A DNA stretch of 64,000 nt from Progne subis subis. Taxonomy: Eukaryota; Chordata; Aves; Passeriformes; Hirundinidae. Location: the NCBI GenBank assembly GCA_022316685.1, contig JAKJHU010000023.1, forward strand, positions 4,296,692 through 4,360,691, in the 5' to 3' direction. The position numbers and the translations under genes were made by a program. This document shows, one piece after another, positions 23,861-35,334 of this stretch (its first letter is position 1; each line of letters begins with the position of its first letter). A model generated the notes under the pieces. It saw only the letters and a program-made list of their open reading frames with translations. It was not told where the DNA came from and did no database searches.

Positions 23861-24200
23861 ACAGAAAGGCTGGAGTCAGAAGGAACCTCTGGAGATCATC
23901 TGGCCCAAACCCCCAGCTAAAGTAAATTTACTCAGAGCAGTTTGCAAAGGATTGCATCTAGGTGGCTTTGAATAGTCTTCAGAAGTGGAGACCCTACAAT
24001 CTCTTTGGGCAGTCTATTCCAGTACTCTATCACTTTCAAACTAAAGATTTTTTTTACCTCATATTCAAATTAACTTCCGATGTTTCAGTTTGTTTCCATT
24101 GCCCCTAGTCCTGTCACTGAACACCACTGAAAAGTCTGATCCCACTGATCCCATCCTCTTGATACCCACTTTTTAAATATTTGCATGCATCATGCTCTTG
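23861..24200 (-). mobile_element. CR1 3'-end fragment
   Basis: The plus strand shows the reverse complement of the CR1 3' UTR and the end of ORF2: GGCTGGAGTCAGAAGGAACC at the left, then TCTTTGGGCAGTCTATTCCA, then CAGTTTGTTTCCATTGCCCC and TCCTGTCACTGAACACCACT. It stops near 24200. Many substitutions and a T-rich insertion near 24048 show age. Confidence 0.88.
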
Positions 24201-24269
24201 AACTGCTGAATGTAAACTAAAAAAAGAAAAAAAACGTATAAATGCTTCTCAGAGAAAATGTAATGATCA

Positions 24270-24720
24270 AGCTTGAGGACATCTGCTGTTAAGGAAGACC
24301 AAAACAGGAGTTCCAAAAGGAACCCCAAGCACATCACCAAGAATAAGTCAGAGACTCCCTGACAGTGCTGCAGGGTGGGCACTGAGGGACCGGGAAGCCA
24401 ATCTGCAGAAAAGGCCCTGGAACACCGGTGCTTGGAAGCTGAGACCAACATCAGTAAGAGCAGCGTGGCAAACAGAGCAAACAACAGGATTGTATCACTC
24501 TACTCATCACTCCTGAGACCTCATCTGAGTGTTGCATCTTGTTGAGATCCCCTAGTACATGAAAAGCATCATTAAACCAGAGTGAGTTGTGTGGAGACCA
24601 CAAAGGTTGATGGGGCTGGAGCACTGCGGGAATACAGCTAGAGAGCAGAACTGAGAGCTGCTCAGCTCAGGACAGAAGTAGACTTGTCAGCTTTGGTAGG
24701 CCATAAGCCCTGGCAGCTGA
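24270..24720 (+). pseudogene. CR1 ORF2 fragment, opposite orientation
   Basis: On the plus strand, ATCTGCAGAAAAGGCCCTGG through GAGACCTCATCTGAGTGTTG and GGGGCTGGAGCACTGCGGGA follow the part of CR1 ORF2 just after the FADD region, in the order expected for a plus-strand element. No open frame survives. The start is uncertain: 24390 onward is clear, 24270-24390 is weak. Its 3' UTR is not visible to the right, so the piece is truncated at both ends. It points away from the CR1 tail on its left. Confidence 0.7.
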
Positions 24721-24860
24721 AAGCAGAACCCTGAAGAAGGAAGGAAGGTACATGCCTCTGTGGGTCTGTGCTAGCTTATAGTCAAGCAATGTTATTAAAT
24801 ATGGTTGTGTGGGTTATTATTGCTTAAGCAAGGAGTCATTTTTAGCTACAGCTGAAAAGG

Positions 24861-24868
24861 TATAAATA
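24861..24868 (+). promoter_or_regulatory. TATA box TATAAATA
   Basis: Perfect TATA consensus within the LTR-like segment. The GGTATAAATACC context is itself a near-palindrome. Confidence 0.5.
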
Positions 24869-24901
24869 CCGAGCCTTGGAATCAATAAGTCGGCTTCATG
24901 C

Positions 24902-24909
24902 ATGCAAAT
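24902..24909 (+). promoter_or_regulatory. Octamer motif ATGCAAAT
   Basis: Perfect POU-domain octamer, 41 bp after the TATA box, preceded by the palindromic CATGCATG. A functional role is inference only. Confidence 0.3.
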
Positions 24910-26011
24910 CATGGGGTCCACATCTCCATCGATCATTGTCAGAGCACTTGCAGGTAATGTATGCTTTACAATAATAGTCAGGAAATAGAAACATTTTGCC
25001 CAGAAATATTACAAGACCAGGTATTCAGCAGTCATAGTCATGGTAGGGCTTGGGAAGCAAGTCAGAATCATCAATGAAGCTATTTCCAGCCCTTCAGATT
25101 CTGAGATAAAGAAAAAACTGGGAGATGCGGGCATACAGATATACCACCCTCTTTTAGAAACAAAAGTTCACTGCTTAATCTTTGAAGCTGAATAAATGTT
25201 TAGCTTTCAAGAGCAATTTTTTGAACATGTAATCTTAATTTCAGATTTCAAACTCATTGAAATAAAATATCTTTTATTTCAAATGGTAACATTTTTTGAG
25301 ATTCAGACTATAAACTGCTCCAATCGCTTCATCTCCCTTAGAGGACATGAAAATCTCCAGTAAAGGATAGAGCATGGCATGTGTCTGTGGAATGGCACTT
25401 ATAGCAAGGTAAGGTTAGGAACAGGAGGAACAATGGGTAGAAATTTTATTCCAGTAGAATTAGATTATATATAATAGTATTATTATTTTTCTTCATGTTT
25501 CCTTCTTTCTTTGACTTAAATCATAGTTTCTGGCTGCCTGTGGGTAAATTTGAAAACTCATAAGCTCTTTTTTTCATCTCATGTCAGGAAAAAAATTTCA
25601 TAGCCTAACTTATCCTATTACAAAACCTGTGTCTGTCTTCGATGTCTTTCATAACTTTCTCTTGGGCAAGGTTCAGAATCAATATTCCACTCTTGCTTTC
25701 CTTTGTCTATTAGATGACCTTGAGCCCACAAGACAGTATTTTACTGTTAATTTTGTCTTTCTACTAGGTTCCATATTTTTGTCCTATCTTAATTCTGCTA
25801 CCATTTCAAGTGCATCTTTAAATTCTACTCAAGGTATCCCCAAAATTTCTGCAATAGGTCACCAAGATTTTTTTCTGGAATCCTGGATTCCTTGCCATCA
25901 TCCTTTTCACTTGAAAAAAATCACTCAGTTCCTCTCTTTTTCTGGATCTGACTCACTGTGTCTGAGATAAAATTTGCATGTATGGTCAAAGCAAATTCGT
26001 AAATTTCATTT

Positions 26012-26025
26012 GAAGAACGTTCTTC
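26012..26025. promoter_or_regulatory. 14 bp perfect palindrome, heat-shock-element-like
   Basis: GAAGAACGTTCTTC reads the same on both strands and contains AGAAC/GTTCT, two inverted heat-shock units. A third unit in register is not obvious. May be chance. Confidence 0.25.
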
Positions 26026-27101
26026 TCCTTCATTTCACAGATATTATAAATACCATCAACATCCTGTCAATCTGAAATTACTGCTGAGATGGCATGTGTA
26101 ATTTCTTCAGGGACCGCAATTTTTCTACATATCATTAGGGAAATGTGCATTGTCATTGTCATCTCTCTTGCCTGTTCAGGCCTTTATTATCTCACATTTC
26201 AATTTATATATTCTCTTCTCTTGCCTGAGAAAATTTTAATTGTACCTAGAGCAATGTATCAATTGTCAGCAGTATATCAATGCCCAGTTGTTTTCCTGCT
26301 TTTCAGTTGTTCAGACACGTATATCAGTGAGATTTTCTTTTTAAATACTCAGATAATCACTTCCTTCACTTATATTGTATCTAAATTCTCTCTCAATGTG
26401 ATATCTATATGGACTGTTCCATGATAACAGCCACAGACAGAGAATAATAAGATGCTCCTCTGACAATTTATTTTACTATACTTTGCCATATTTCTTTCTT
26501 TGCTATAGCAAATTTTTGCCCATCCTTTCATATTGAAATTGTAAGTTAGTCTTCTGAGTTTTTGGCAAATATCTGCACTATGTCTAACACAGTCAACATT
26601 TTTGTAGGATAAATAACAATGGTACTATTGCTATTACCATTAATAACAGTATTAAAGTCTATGGTAAAGATTTACAGAAGTAGAGAAAAATAATTTTCAG
26701 AACAACTTATTACATTGTGGTTTTATTTAGAAGAGGTTGGAGTGTGTTCTTTTGTTACCCTGTCATAAAGCAGAAAAGAATTACCTACATTTATCATAAG
26801 CTCTTATCTACAAGCAACAGAAGGTGGTGAAAAATGAAACAACATAGATGGGGAACTAGAAAAGGAATGAGTTGGGAGAGAAGGGAGAGGATCAGAGAGA
26901 ATCTCTTGACAAGTTTTTCTGACATATTCTAGTCATTCCTAAGTGCAGACAGCATTTGATCCCTTACCTATGCCTACATCATTAATTCTGAGCAGACATA
27001 TTTGAAGTCAACAGCAGAAAACCAGAAATACCATCCTGAGAATTTTTTTCCTTATGTGCATTTCATTCAAGCAATTTTTTTTTAATTAATATTCTATTTC
27101 T

Positions 27102-27121
27102 CCAGCTCTTAAGAGAGCTGG
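27102..27121. repeat. 8 bp inverted repeat, 4 nt loop
   Basis: CCAGCTCT, TAAG, AGAGCTGG. Followed by two further AGAGCTG copies within 30 bp (AAAGAGAGCTGAAGAGAG), so part of a small AGAGCTG cluster. Confidence 0.55.
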
Positions 27122-29549
27122 AGAAGCCACAAAGAGAGCTGAAGAGAGTCACAAAATAACAATCTTCATTGACAATTGAGAACACATTATCTTGAAGTAA
27201 ACCCGCAAATGTACATTGTCTGAGTGCAGCACAAATTCCAATGTGTTTTCTAGATCAATCAAAATATGGATTTGTAGACCATCCACAGCACGCTTTCCAA
27301 TGAAAACTGCTGGAAAGGATTTCTTTCTTTCATGGTTTTTGTGAAGGTCTTCACTTTTTTATCTATCTCTAATCATTCCAGCATGAATGTTCTGTATGAG
27401 GATGGCAATTGTCAAAATATTTGTTGATTGAGTTAGTCTGAAGTATATTTCAATAAAGGTAAAATCATGCATTACAACTACTATTCATTGTGTTCATTGT
27501 AATTTATTGTGTAGATTCTCTTATCTTATTGTTTTTCACCTGTGATCTAATAGTTTGATATAGATGAAAGTTTTGTTGTTTAACCATGGCATGTAAGCAA
27601 TGTCAAGGGAATGAATCTGTAAAAGAAATATTCAGTTACAAAGACATCTCTGAAACTAAAATGCCCTTTTGTCAGGGGACATATTAGTAAATCAGTATAT
27701 CTACTGGATGTCCTTCAGGGATATTACAAGACTTTTATGCTCTCCTAGGGATTATGTGAATTCACTAAATAGTCCTAACACTATGTATTTACATATGAAT
27801 AAAATGAGGGGACAAAAAACCAATTTACAACACATGCCTTACATCATGTCAATTTTATGAGATTTGTCTTAGCAGATCATGGTACAAATATATGCCAAAA
27901 AAGTCAGTTGTTAACATGAAAAATATACTTGAAAAGTGAAGTTAAGAAAAGCAGAATATAAACCCACCCTTTCTGTCTGTTCACCCTAAGATGTTGATCT
28001 GTTTGTTTGGTCCACAAACACCAGAGCGTAGAAACACAAGGCTGAGCCCCAGCAAGGAAGAGAATGAGTTTTCTTCGCAGCCTGTCGCTGGCAGTTACAG
28101 AAGGATGGTATCAAACTGGGGAGAAAATTGAAGAGCGCCTTATTTCCAAAGGAGACACAACATTTGCACCAAGGTAGCCTCAGGTGTTCTTGGATGAAGT
28201 AGGCAAAACCAGCTCATCAGCTGGATCACAGAAAGAGCCTCAGGGGAATAACACTGATCCCAGAGAAGCAGAAAGATAGGGGCTGCTCTATGGAAAGTCC
28301 TGGTGTATTACTAAGCCCTTTTCATAAGACCCTCTGAGTGACAGATAGAGCCAGATCAGATTGCCTGTGCCATCAGACATTGTTTGTCTTTCGGAGTTTC
28401 AAAGCAGTACTGAGAGAGAGTGTCAAGGAGGACCTTTCCTCTGGTGCTGAAACCCTCCTGGCCTGGTGGCAGAAAGCTTCCTGAGAGGTGTGGATCAGGG
28501 CTGATAGCTTTTGATACACACCTGCAGACCCTTAAACATTTTTGTGGAGATATTGGATTGTGCTGCTGTTAGGGAGAAAATGGAACTCTCATGTTAGAGC
28601 ATGAAACAATTATTCTAGTGTTTGTTCTTGAATTCAGGGGTTACTTTATTTTCAAAATCAGGATGTTTGCTTTTGCTTCCACTCAGTTATGCCAGTTACT
28701 TGCTTGCATTTTGGAGGAATTTCATTCTTAAAAATCAGTTATAGAGCCTTCAACGTGTACAGGACTTTCTGTGTCACAAGGGAGGTTTATGCTTTTGTGA
28801 AAATGGGAAATTAAATCTACTTACCCTTTCCAAAGAGAAGCTACTATGGGAGTTATTTAAGAAGGCTTAAATCATCTGGCTTTTTCAGCAACTATCATGA
28901 ACAAAGATATTAAGACATCAAGACATCATTTGCAAGCTTTATCTTTAATATAAAATGGCAGCAATTGATATTTTAAACTGTCTGATAAAAAACCCTCTAC
29001 GATAGGAGAAGAAGCCACAAGAATCTCTTAAGTGGAATGAAAACTTATTTCTTTCAGCCAAAACTAAAAAAGGTTTAAGAAATGTGTGCACTCTCTTAGC
29101 TTGAATTTCAAAAACAGTTGCTTAGGGGTTAGGTATTTTATTTTTTTTATTGTGTTTTATGAGATAAAAGGGAGTTGAAAACAGGGTAAGATGCTCCCTG
29201 TCCCAGTTTATTATTCAATAGAGGCTTTTCTTACATTGTAGAGTAATAATAGCAAAAAGTTTTAAAATTACTCACAGATTAATTTTATTTTATATGATTA
29301 GATTTGAATCATTATTTCCAGCAGGAACTGTCAGTATGGCCAAACAAAATCCAGGCAAATAAGTTTTTTGTCTGGTTTATAAGCTTAATCTCATAATGAT
29401 CATAGTTACAGTTAATACTTATCAAGTACAGGTAAGAAAATATTCATCAATTATCACACTTCTCATTAAAAAAGTAGTGAAAATTAAGATGTTGTGGTGC
29501 AATTTTTTTTCTCTTCATGATTAAGACAGAAATGCAGCTGTAAGTGCTC

Positions 29550-29572
29550 TTTTTTTTTTTTTTTTTTTTTTT
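29550..29572. repeat. T23 homopolymer
   Basis: Twenty-three T followed by CC and TTTTTG. No associated element recognised. Confidence 0.95.
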
Positions 29573-32500
29573 CCATTTTTGATTTGTGCTTACCTCTCCT
29601 TAATTAACTGCTTCATCTTGATGTTTCATGAGCTTGTCTGTGTGCATGTGTGTGCCTGTGTCCCCTATTTGGAACACAGGACTGATAACAGCAGCTGCCC
29701 AAAGAGAGCATTCTACTGCATCAATCGATGTTCCATGCTAAATAAGAAACCTACATCCTACACACCAGCGGAGCTATTCTTGTTATAAAATAATTAATTT
29801 GATTCAAATGCTAAATTAAGTATGGCAAGGAGGTTTTTGGAATAAAGGAGGAAATAGACTGCAGCCTTGGGAAGCCAAGAGCATGTTTTGTACTGCACCT
29901 TGAAACAAACAGCTTGACTAAAGAGTAAGTTAGTCTATCTCTTTGATGGCTGCATTACCAAGTCAAAGTCTTCAGGGCCTCATGAGGGTTCAGTGACAGA
30001 GAATATTGTAGTAGCTAGATGTAGGACACATAGAATTTAGGCTTTTTGATCAAGTTGTAATAAACAGCTTTAATTAACTGGGCGTCCCAGAGGGGATTAA
30101 AAAGCAGTGAAGAACTCTTTGTTTTATTATTTAAGATTCAAACTATTGCTTCCATTAGGCATATTCAGAGTTTACAGCTAGGATCCATTATGGGTTCTTT
30201 GCAGTGGAAATTGCACATGCAGTATACCTGATATATTTTCCTTCTCTGGCTTGGTGAAAGTAAAAACCTTCAGGTTCCATCTGTGTTTCAGAAGAGCTAT
30301 TAAGTAGCTTCTTTCCCTTCAGACACACACATGTTGACTCAGAAGTAAAGACAAGAGAAAAAGAAAGAGAAAGTAAGAATTTGGTACTGGTGATGTGCTG
30401 TATTCCCATTCTGAAATCTGTTTTAATTTGAATCTCTCTTCTGCTGGTTAACCAACCACTGGTCAAAGGCACCGCAGGAGTCTGATTAGAAATGATGCTG
30501 TGAGTTACTGGAGCACACAGAATCCGTCATTCTCCCAATGAACAAGTAAAAGGCAATGCAGTGCTGTCTCCTTAGCTAATCAGTGTTTCCAAATGGTATT
30601 TCATGGGTCACTCCTAGAGATCACTCCTCACTTGTTGCCTCACTTTGGAAGTACAGGGTTACTTAATTTTTGCATGTATACTGACAATTAAATAACTTGA
30701 ACTATGGTCCTGATAACAGCAATAGTTTTTAAGAGCTAACAGCTGATCTGTATACTAGAAAGCAAAACCTTCAAACCTTTTGACATTTTTTTATAAATAA
30801 ATAGTTGATTAAGCTGTTTAAAAAGTGTTTTCATCCCACTGTACACTAAAAATTGAAATTTACTAGTAAGTATGACTAAATACTAGCCTGAAATGGGACT
30901 CCAAGATAGTTCACCAGCTGTTAATTAACCAGCACTGCTAAACATGCTTAAAGCCTCCATCAACTTATTTTCAAATGTGAAATACATTACAATTACTACT
31001 ATCTCCCTACTTCAAGAAAAATTTTTGAAGTTATAGCAAAAGGTTAAAATACTCAGAGGTAAGAGAAATAAATGAAACAAAATCTATCCCTGGTCACTTT
31101 TCTTTAAAGACATAAATTCAGTATGAAATGTCAAAATTGTGGATAAAAATACTGATCCTACAGGAAAGTTTCCAAATGCTAATGAGGAATACTCTTCCAG
31201 CAGAATTTGTCTGTTCAAACACAACAATCAAAAGACGAGGTAGGGAGGGTAAAAAATTTAACAAAAGAGAAAAAAGTTTTGAAGGTTTTATTTTATAATG
31301 AATCAGACAATTAAGAAAAAACCCACACCAATATTGATCTCTTCATATACCACAGCACCATTTACTGTATGAATGAGGAGTTTCTTACAGTAAAAGTGTT
31401 GATTTTTCAACCTGTATGAAATTGTTTCCCTTTTAATTATGAAACAGCAACTTAATGGGACTAAATTTAGTTAATATATAGATATAAAAATCAAAACTAG
31501 ATCACAATAAAATATTAATATTAAAAAAAAGTGAAGGTAAAATTTTCCTTCTTAATATTGCATTTTTGATTTTGAACTGTGATTACCAGGGATTGGTACT
31601 GATTTAAGCCTGTCCTCATTGAAGTCAATGGGAAACCTCTTTTTGGCTCCAGGAGCACAAAACAAGCTGAGGAGCACCCAGAGACTCACTAAAGGAATGT
31701 GACGCTTTCATTCTGTGTAGCGTGGGAGTTTTGTGATACTGGAGTTACAGCATCAGAAAGCCCACTTGTGATTGGTATCTTTACATCACACACTATGAGA
31801 CACAAATACCTTTCCCAAGGCAAATATAGCCAAGAAATAAAAGGAAAATGGGACTGGAAAACAGAGATAAAGTAACTTGTTCAAATTCCTGAAGCAAGGC
31901 AGTGGAAGATCTGAGAAAGATCCTCTGAGCAACAATATCTGCAGGACAACGGACCTTCCTTGTACCAGCCCTCTCAGACTACAGCTGCACATGCTCTGAA
32001 ATAGGAGTACCAAAAAGATGAGATGAATTGTAGTCCTGAAAGAGGAAGCTGGCATAATGAAATGTCAGTGATCAAAGAAATAGGGCTTACAGAGACCAAA
32101 GATTTTGTAGCAGTGAGGTCAGACAATCTTGTAAAACAAAAGCAATGAGAAAGTTATTTGGCCTGAATTATTTAATGTTAAGCAGAATATTTAGAAGCAT
32201 TTCCCAGTTAAATTCCCCAAAACAATTTCACAGATATTTTTTTTTTTTTTTTTTAAAGATTACAAAATCTATCTACGTATACTTCTTGAGGGAGTCCTTC
32301 CATAAATCAATGAGCATATAAATAAAACAGTATATAATACATCAAGAACGGCAAAATTTTTAAAAGATACACATACTTGAATGTAGAGAAAAAATTATTA
32401 AATGGACTGTATTATTTTTTAGAAAAGACAAATACAGAGGAAAAAAGTTACATAATAGTTCAAAGCAAAAAGAAAAATTACTGTCTTAATTGTAATCATT

Positions 32501-34110
32501 ATGACAAAATAAAAAATAAATATCTTAAAAAATAATGCTAAAGGCAAAATGAATGGGCATATTGATCAGGAAGAAGGAGCATTTTACTAGAATCACAGAA
32601 AAAGAGAAAGGCATCTAATCGTTTTACAGGTGTGAAAAGAAAGAAAGCTAAAAACTGAAAAGACAATGCAAATAATAAAAACGCCACTCCTCTTTTCCCC
32701 AACTTTTTTCTAAAATGTCATCTTCCTTTTTTAGTCAGTTTTCATCAGAATGGAAGAATAATTTTTTGATGTCAAGATGGAAAAAAATCCAAAACTGCCA
32801 AGAAAAAATATTTGCTTTGCTACTCTGAGATCTTGGGAAAGTCATTTAGGTTTATTTTGATTTAACTGCCTGGGCTATTAAATAAGAATGCAGTGTTTTC
32901 CTATTTGGAGTCCTTCAGAATATGAGGAAATAACTCCATGTCATGGAAGAATATTGCTTAAAAAATACCACCTTTCCAAGGATAATTTAAAAAATATAGT
33001 CTCTATAGCTTCATCAATAGTATCATAAACTAGATCTCTGTTTAAGATTTAATATGGAGTCAAGCAGAATGAGACAATTAAAACTCATAAACCATTTTTA
33101 CACTCTGTTTAGAAGAAATGGTTTAGATGTGGAAATGGTAGGTTAATGGATACAAACAAAACAAGGTTTATAGTAGATGATATCTTTACTACGACAAATT
33201 TATGTTTTAGAAGAGATATACAACAATCTTTTCAACATAGAAGCAAACTTGTGTGACTGTTGTTTTCTCCAGTCACTTCAGATGGTGTCATAAAAATTAT
33301 TATCTACTCCTACAAATCTTTTCTTTAATTTATAAACCATGGTCAAATGGAATTCCTGAAAAGCTGTTTTCAAGAACAATTTGACAAACTACCATATGAA
33401 CTGCTAAACAGTTAAGCTTGCAGATAAACCTGTTCAGAAATAAGTAGAAACTAACAATAAACTCACAAAGAACTTGCATTACTGAGGTCTGAAATAAATC
33501 CATAGGACCACCAGAAACTTCAGATCTGTGCTAATGGTGTTTTGATTTTACTGGAAACCCTCTAAGCCTTGTGAGCAGTTTATTAGGACTAATGTCCCTT
33601 TACTTAAGATTTGATGAAGCAGTTAACTCTTTCCTAGTTGCAAATCTGGTTACCACAATCTCTGTTTTTTTTTTTTTTAAAAAGTACTCTTTTTTTTTTT
33701 TTTTTTTAAGAGAACAGTGTCCTTTTAATGTAGTGATGGGAATTGTCTGCTGCCAATGATCCTGCCTGTCTCCATCCAATGGGTGGAGAAAATTGCCTAA
33801 GAAAAATATGAGAAAAATGAAGCTTCTTACACCTGTACATTTTATGACATTCCTATTGTAAAAGAAAAACAAAAAAATAAACAAACAGCAACAAAAAATC
33901 ACAAAAAAAAAAAATTGAATATTTCATGGTTTAGTTTTGAAAAAGGCCTAGGATTATCCTGACCCTATAATCCAATAATCTATCTGTGATTAATTATGCC
34001 ACTTGTTTTGAAAAAATTTTCTGTTAGACATTTTATTGTTCAATCTGTATGACAAAGTACTGGTTTACAGTCTTGCTTTCTGGTGTGAGAAATGGAGGAG
34101 AGTCAGTGTT
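29573..34110. other. AT-rich unique DNA, nothing recognised
   Basis: Contains T16 (32239-32254) and two T runs of 14-19 nt with an A5 between them (33665-33708). A sequence near 31865-31900 faintly recalls a MIR-type SINE core and one near 31617-31632 recalls a reptile-wide repeat, but neither match is good enough to call. Confidence 0.5.
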
Positions 34111-34116
34111 ACACGC

Positions 34117-34164
34117 CCAATGAGGGGCGGTCCAAAGGAACATGACATTCTCTATGCTATAAAG
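34117..34164 (+). promoter_or_regulatory. CCAAT, GC-box and TATA cluster
   Basis: The plus strand carries CCAAT (34117-34121), GGGGCGG (34124-34130) and CTATAAAG (34158-34164). Order and spacing are those of a polymerase II core promoter, with a start site expected near 34190. ACACGCCCAATGAGGGGCGG also holds two CpG in a CpG-poor region. It lies about 210 bp left of the inverted-arm structure. It may be the promoter of an unrecognised LTR, of a noncoding RNA, or a chance cluster. Confidence 0.35.
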
Positions 34165-34373
34165 ATTCTCCCCAGCAACAAGCTGTCACATCCCTATCCT
34201 GAATCCCCTAATCCCAAGGGTCTGGGTCTCTAAGCTGTGATTTTCACGTCAACTTATTTCATCACAACCCATCTGGTTGTAGTCACTCCATTTCCAAATT
34301 CTGTTTTCTTTTCAATTACATTTTATTTTATCCTTTTTAGAGTGTCACACTTTCTTCTCCATTTTCAAGATTT

Positions 34374-34590
34374 CAATGAGGACCAATTCAGCAAGCTGTG
34401 GACCATTTCCCTGCACTACATGTCATCCCACGCCATTTTATTGTGCTCTCTTCCGTGCAGAACTTTTTATTTCTTAAGCATTTAATTTCATCAATTTCAT
34501 CTCCTCTCTTCATTGACTTCATTCCCTGATTTTGGAATTTCACTGAAGTTCTTTATGGTAAGTTTCAGACCTTTTCACTGCACCTCATTT
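34374..34590 (+). repeat. Left arm of a ~215 bp inverted repeat
   Basis: Collinear with the reverse complement of 35335-35550. The outer 66 bp (AATGAGGACCAATTCAGCAA onward) differ at about ten positions by hand alignment. The similarity continues more weakly through CATTTAATTTCATCAATTTC and ATTCCCTGATTTTGGAATTT to about 34590. A CATCTGGTTGTAGTCACTCC-like phrase at 34257-34290 recurs at 34602-34626, so the arm itself contains older duplications. Confidence 0.72.
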
Positions 34591-34624
34591 CACTGGAATA
34601 CATTTGGCTGTAGTCATTCCATTT

Positions 34625-35315
34625 CCCTAACCCTAACTGTGACCCTAACCCGAAGCAGAGCATTAAAAAGAGCCTTTGGCTGAGGCTGGAGCCAAGCAGA
34701 AAGGTGCGGAGGGAACAATGCTGGGTCACTGCCATACTCCCCTTGGGATGCCTTTAGTAGCTGCAGCGTCCCTGGAGCTCTGGGTTTTTTGTTTTCTCCA
34801 CCCTAAGCCTAACCCAAACTCTAAGAGAAGCAGTAAAAGCCGCCAATTGCTGAGGTGCCAAGCAGATGAGTGGCACCAGTCGGAAAGCTGTGGAGGGAGC
34901 AATGTCAGGGCAGCACCGTGCTCCCCTTGACATGCCTTTCTTAGCTGCAGTGTCTCTGGAGCTCTGGGCTTTGTGGTTTTCTCAACCCTAAACCTAAACT
35001 TAACCCTAACCATAAGCAGATCACTATAAAAGCCGACTTTTGCTGAGGTGCCAAGCACGTGAGTGGTGCCAAGCAGAAAGGTGTTAAGGGAGCAATGTTG
35101 GTACAGTGCCATGCCCCCTTTGGCATGCCTTTTGTAGTTGCAGTGTCCCTGGAACTCTAGGCTTTGTGATTATTTCAAGCACATGATAATAGCATAAAAT
35201 CCCAAGCATGTGACTAACCACACATGGAACAGTAAAAGCAGCCTTTTACTGAGGTGCCCAGCACATGGGTGGTGTGAAAAAGAAAGGTATAAAGAGAGCA
35301 TTCATTGGGCAATGG
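34625..35315 (+). repeat. Tandem satellite of ~3.5 units with telomere-like CCCTAA motifs
   Basis: Four units share the anchor GCTGAGGTGCCAAGCA-type sequence (anchors at 34679, 34849, 35042 and 35248; spacing 170, 193 and 206 bp). Units 1-3 each open with degenerate telomeric hexamers: CCCTAACCCTAACTG and CCCTAACCC at 34625-34651, CCCTAAGCCTAACCC at 34801-34815, and AACCCTAAACCTAAAC with TTAACCCTAACC at 34984-35011. After the hexamers come GTAAAAGCC, the anchor, GGGAGCAATG, TGCTCCCCTTG-like, and GCTGCAGTGTCCCTGGAGCT. Unit 4 has lost the hexamers (CCCAAGCATG, CTAACC remain) and stops near 35315. The unit looks like a subtelomeric repeat or an interstitial telomeric block that was amplified. 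I know no named repeat like it. Confidence 0.8.
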
Positions 35316-35334
35316 GGTGTTCTTTATTCGAAGT

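Larger units (their letters stand above)
24759..24952 (+). mobile_element. LTR-like segment with TATA box and near-AATAAA
   Basis: The plus strand shows GGTATAAATACC (24859-24870) and, 12 bp further on, ATCAATAAG in the place of AATAAA. This close spacing of TATA box and poly(A) signal is the layout of alpharetrovirus-type and related avian LTRs. An octamer ATGCAAAT lies at 24902-24909. I believe a similar LTR exists in songbirds but cannot name it. The edges (TGTGGGTCTG at 24759, TTGCA at 24952) are guesses and no target duplication was found. Confidence 0.5.
24953..29549. other. AT-rich unique DNA with two dyads
   Basis: 25560-26430 is strongly T/C-rich on the plus strand and carries two unrelated open frames (25581-25970, 129 codons, not ATG-confirmed; 26089-26424, 111 codons) with no recognisable domain. 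27980-28520 is GC-richer and purine-rich and may be a degraded repeat I do not know. No gene is called. Confidence 0.5.

Noticed and set aside
25581..26424. Two neighbouring plus-strand frames (129 and 111 codons) as a gene
   Set aside because: T/C-rich composition favours open frames. No domain, no clear splice sites joining them and no recognisable homology.
31865..31910. MIR-like SINE core
   Set aside because: Only scattered words (GTAACTTGTTCAAATTC, GCAAGGCAGTGG) match and the flanks do not.
32589..32630. CR1 tail (AGAATCACAGAA...)
   Set aside because: The word resembles the tail octamers but the conserved 3' UTR sequence that should follow is absent.
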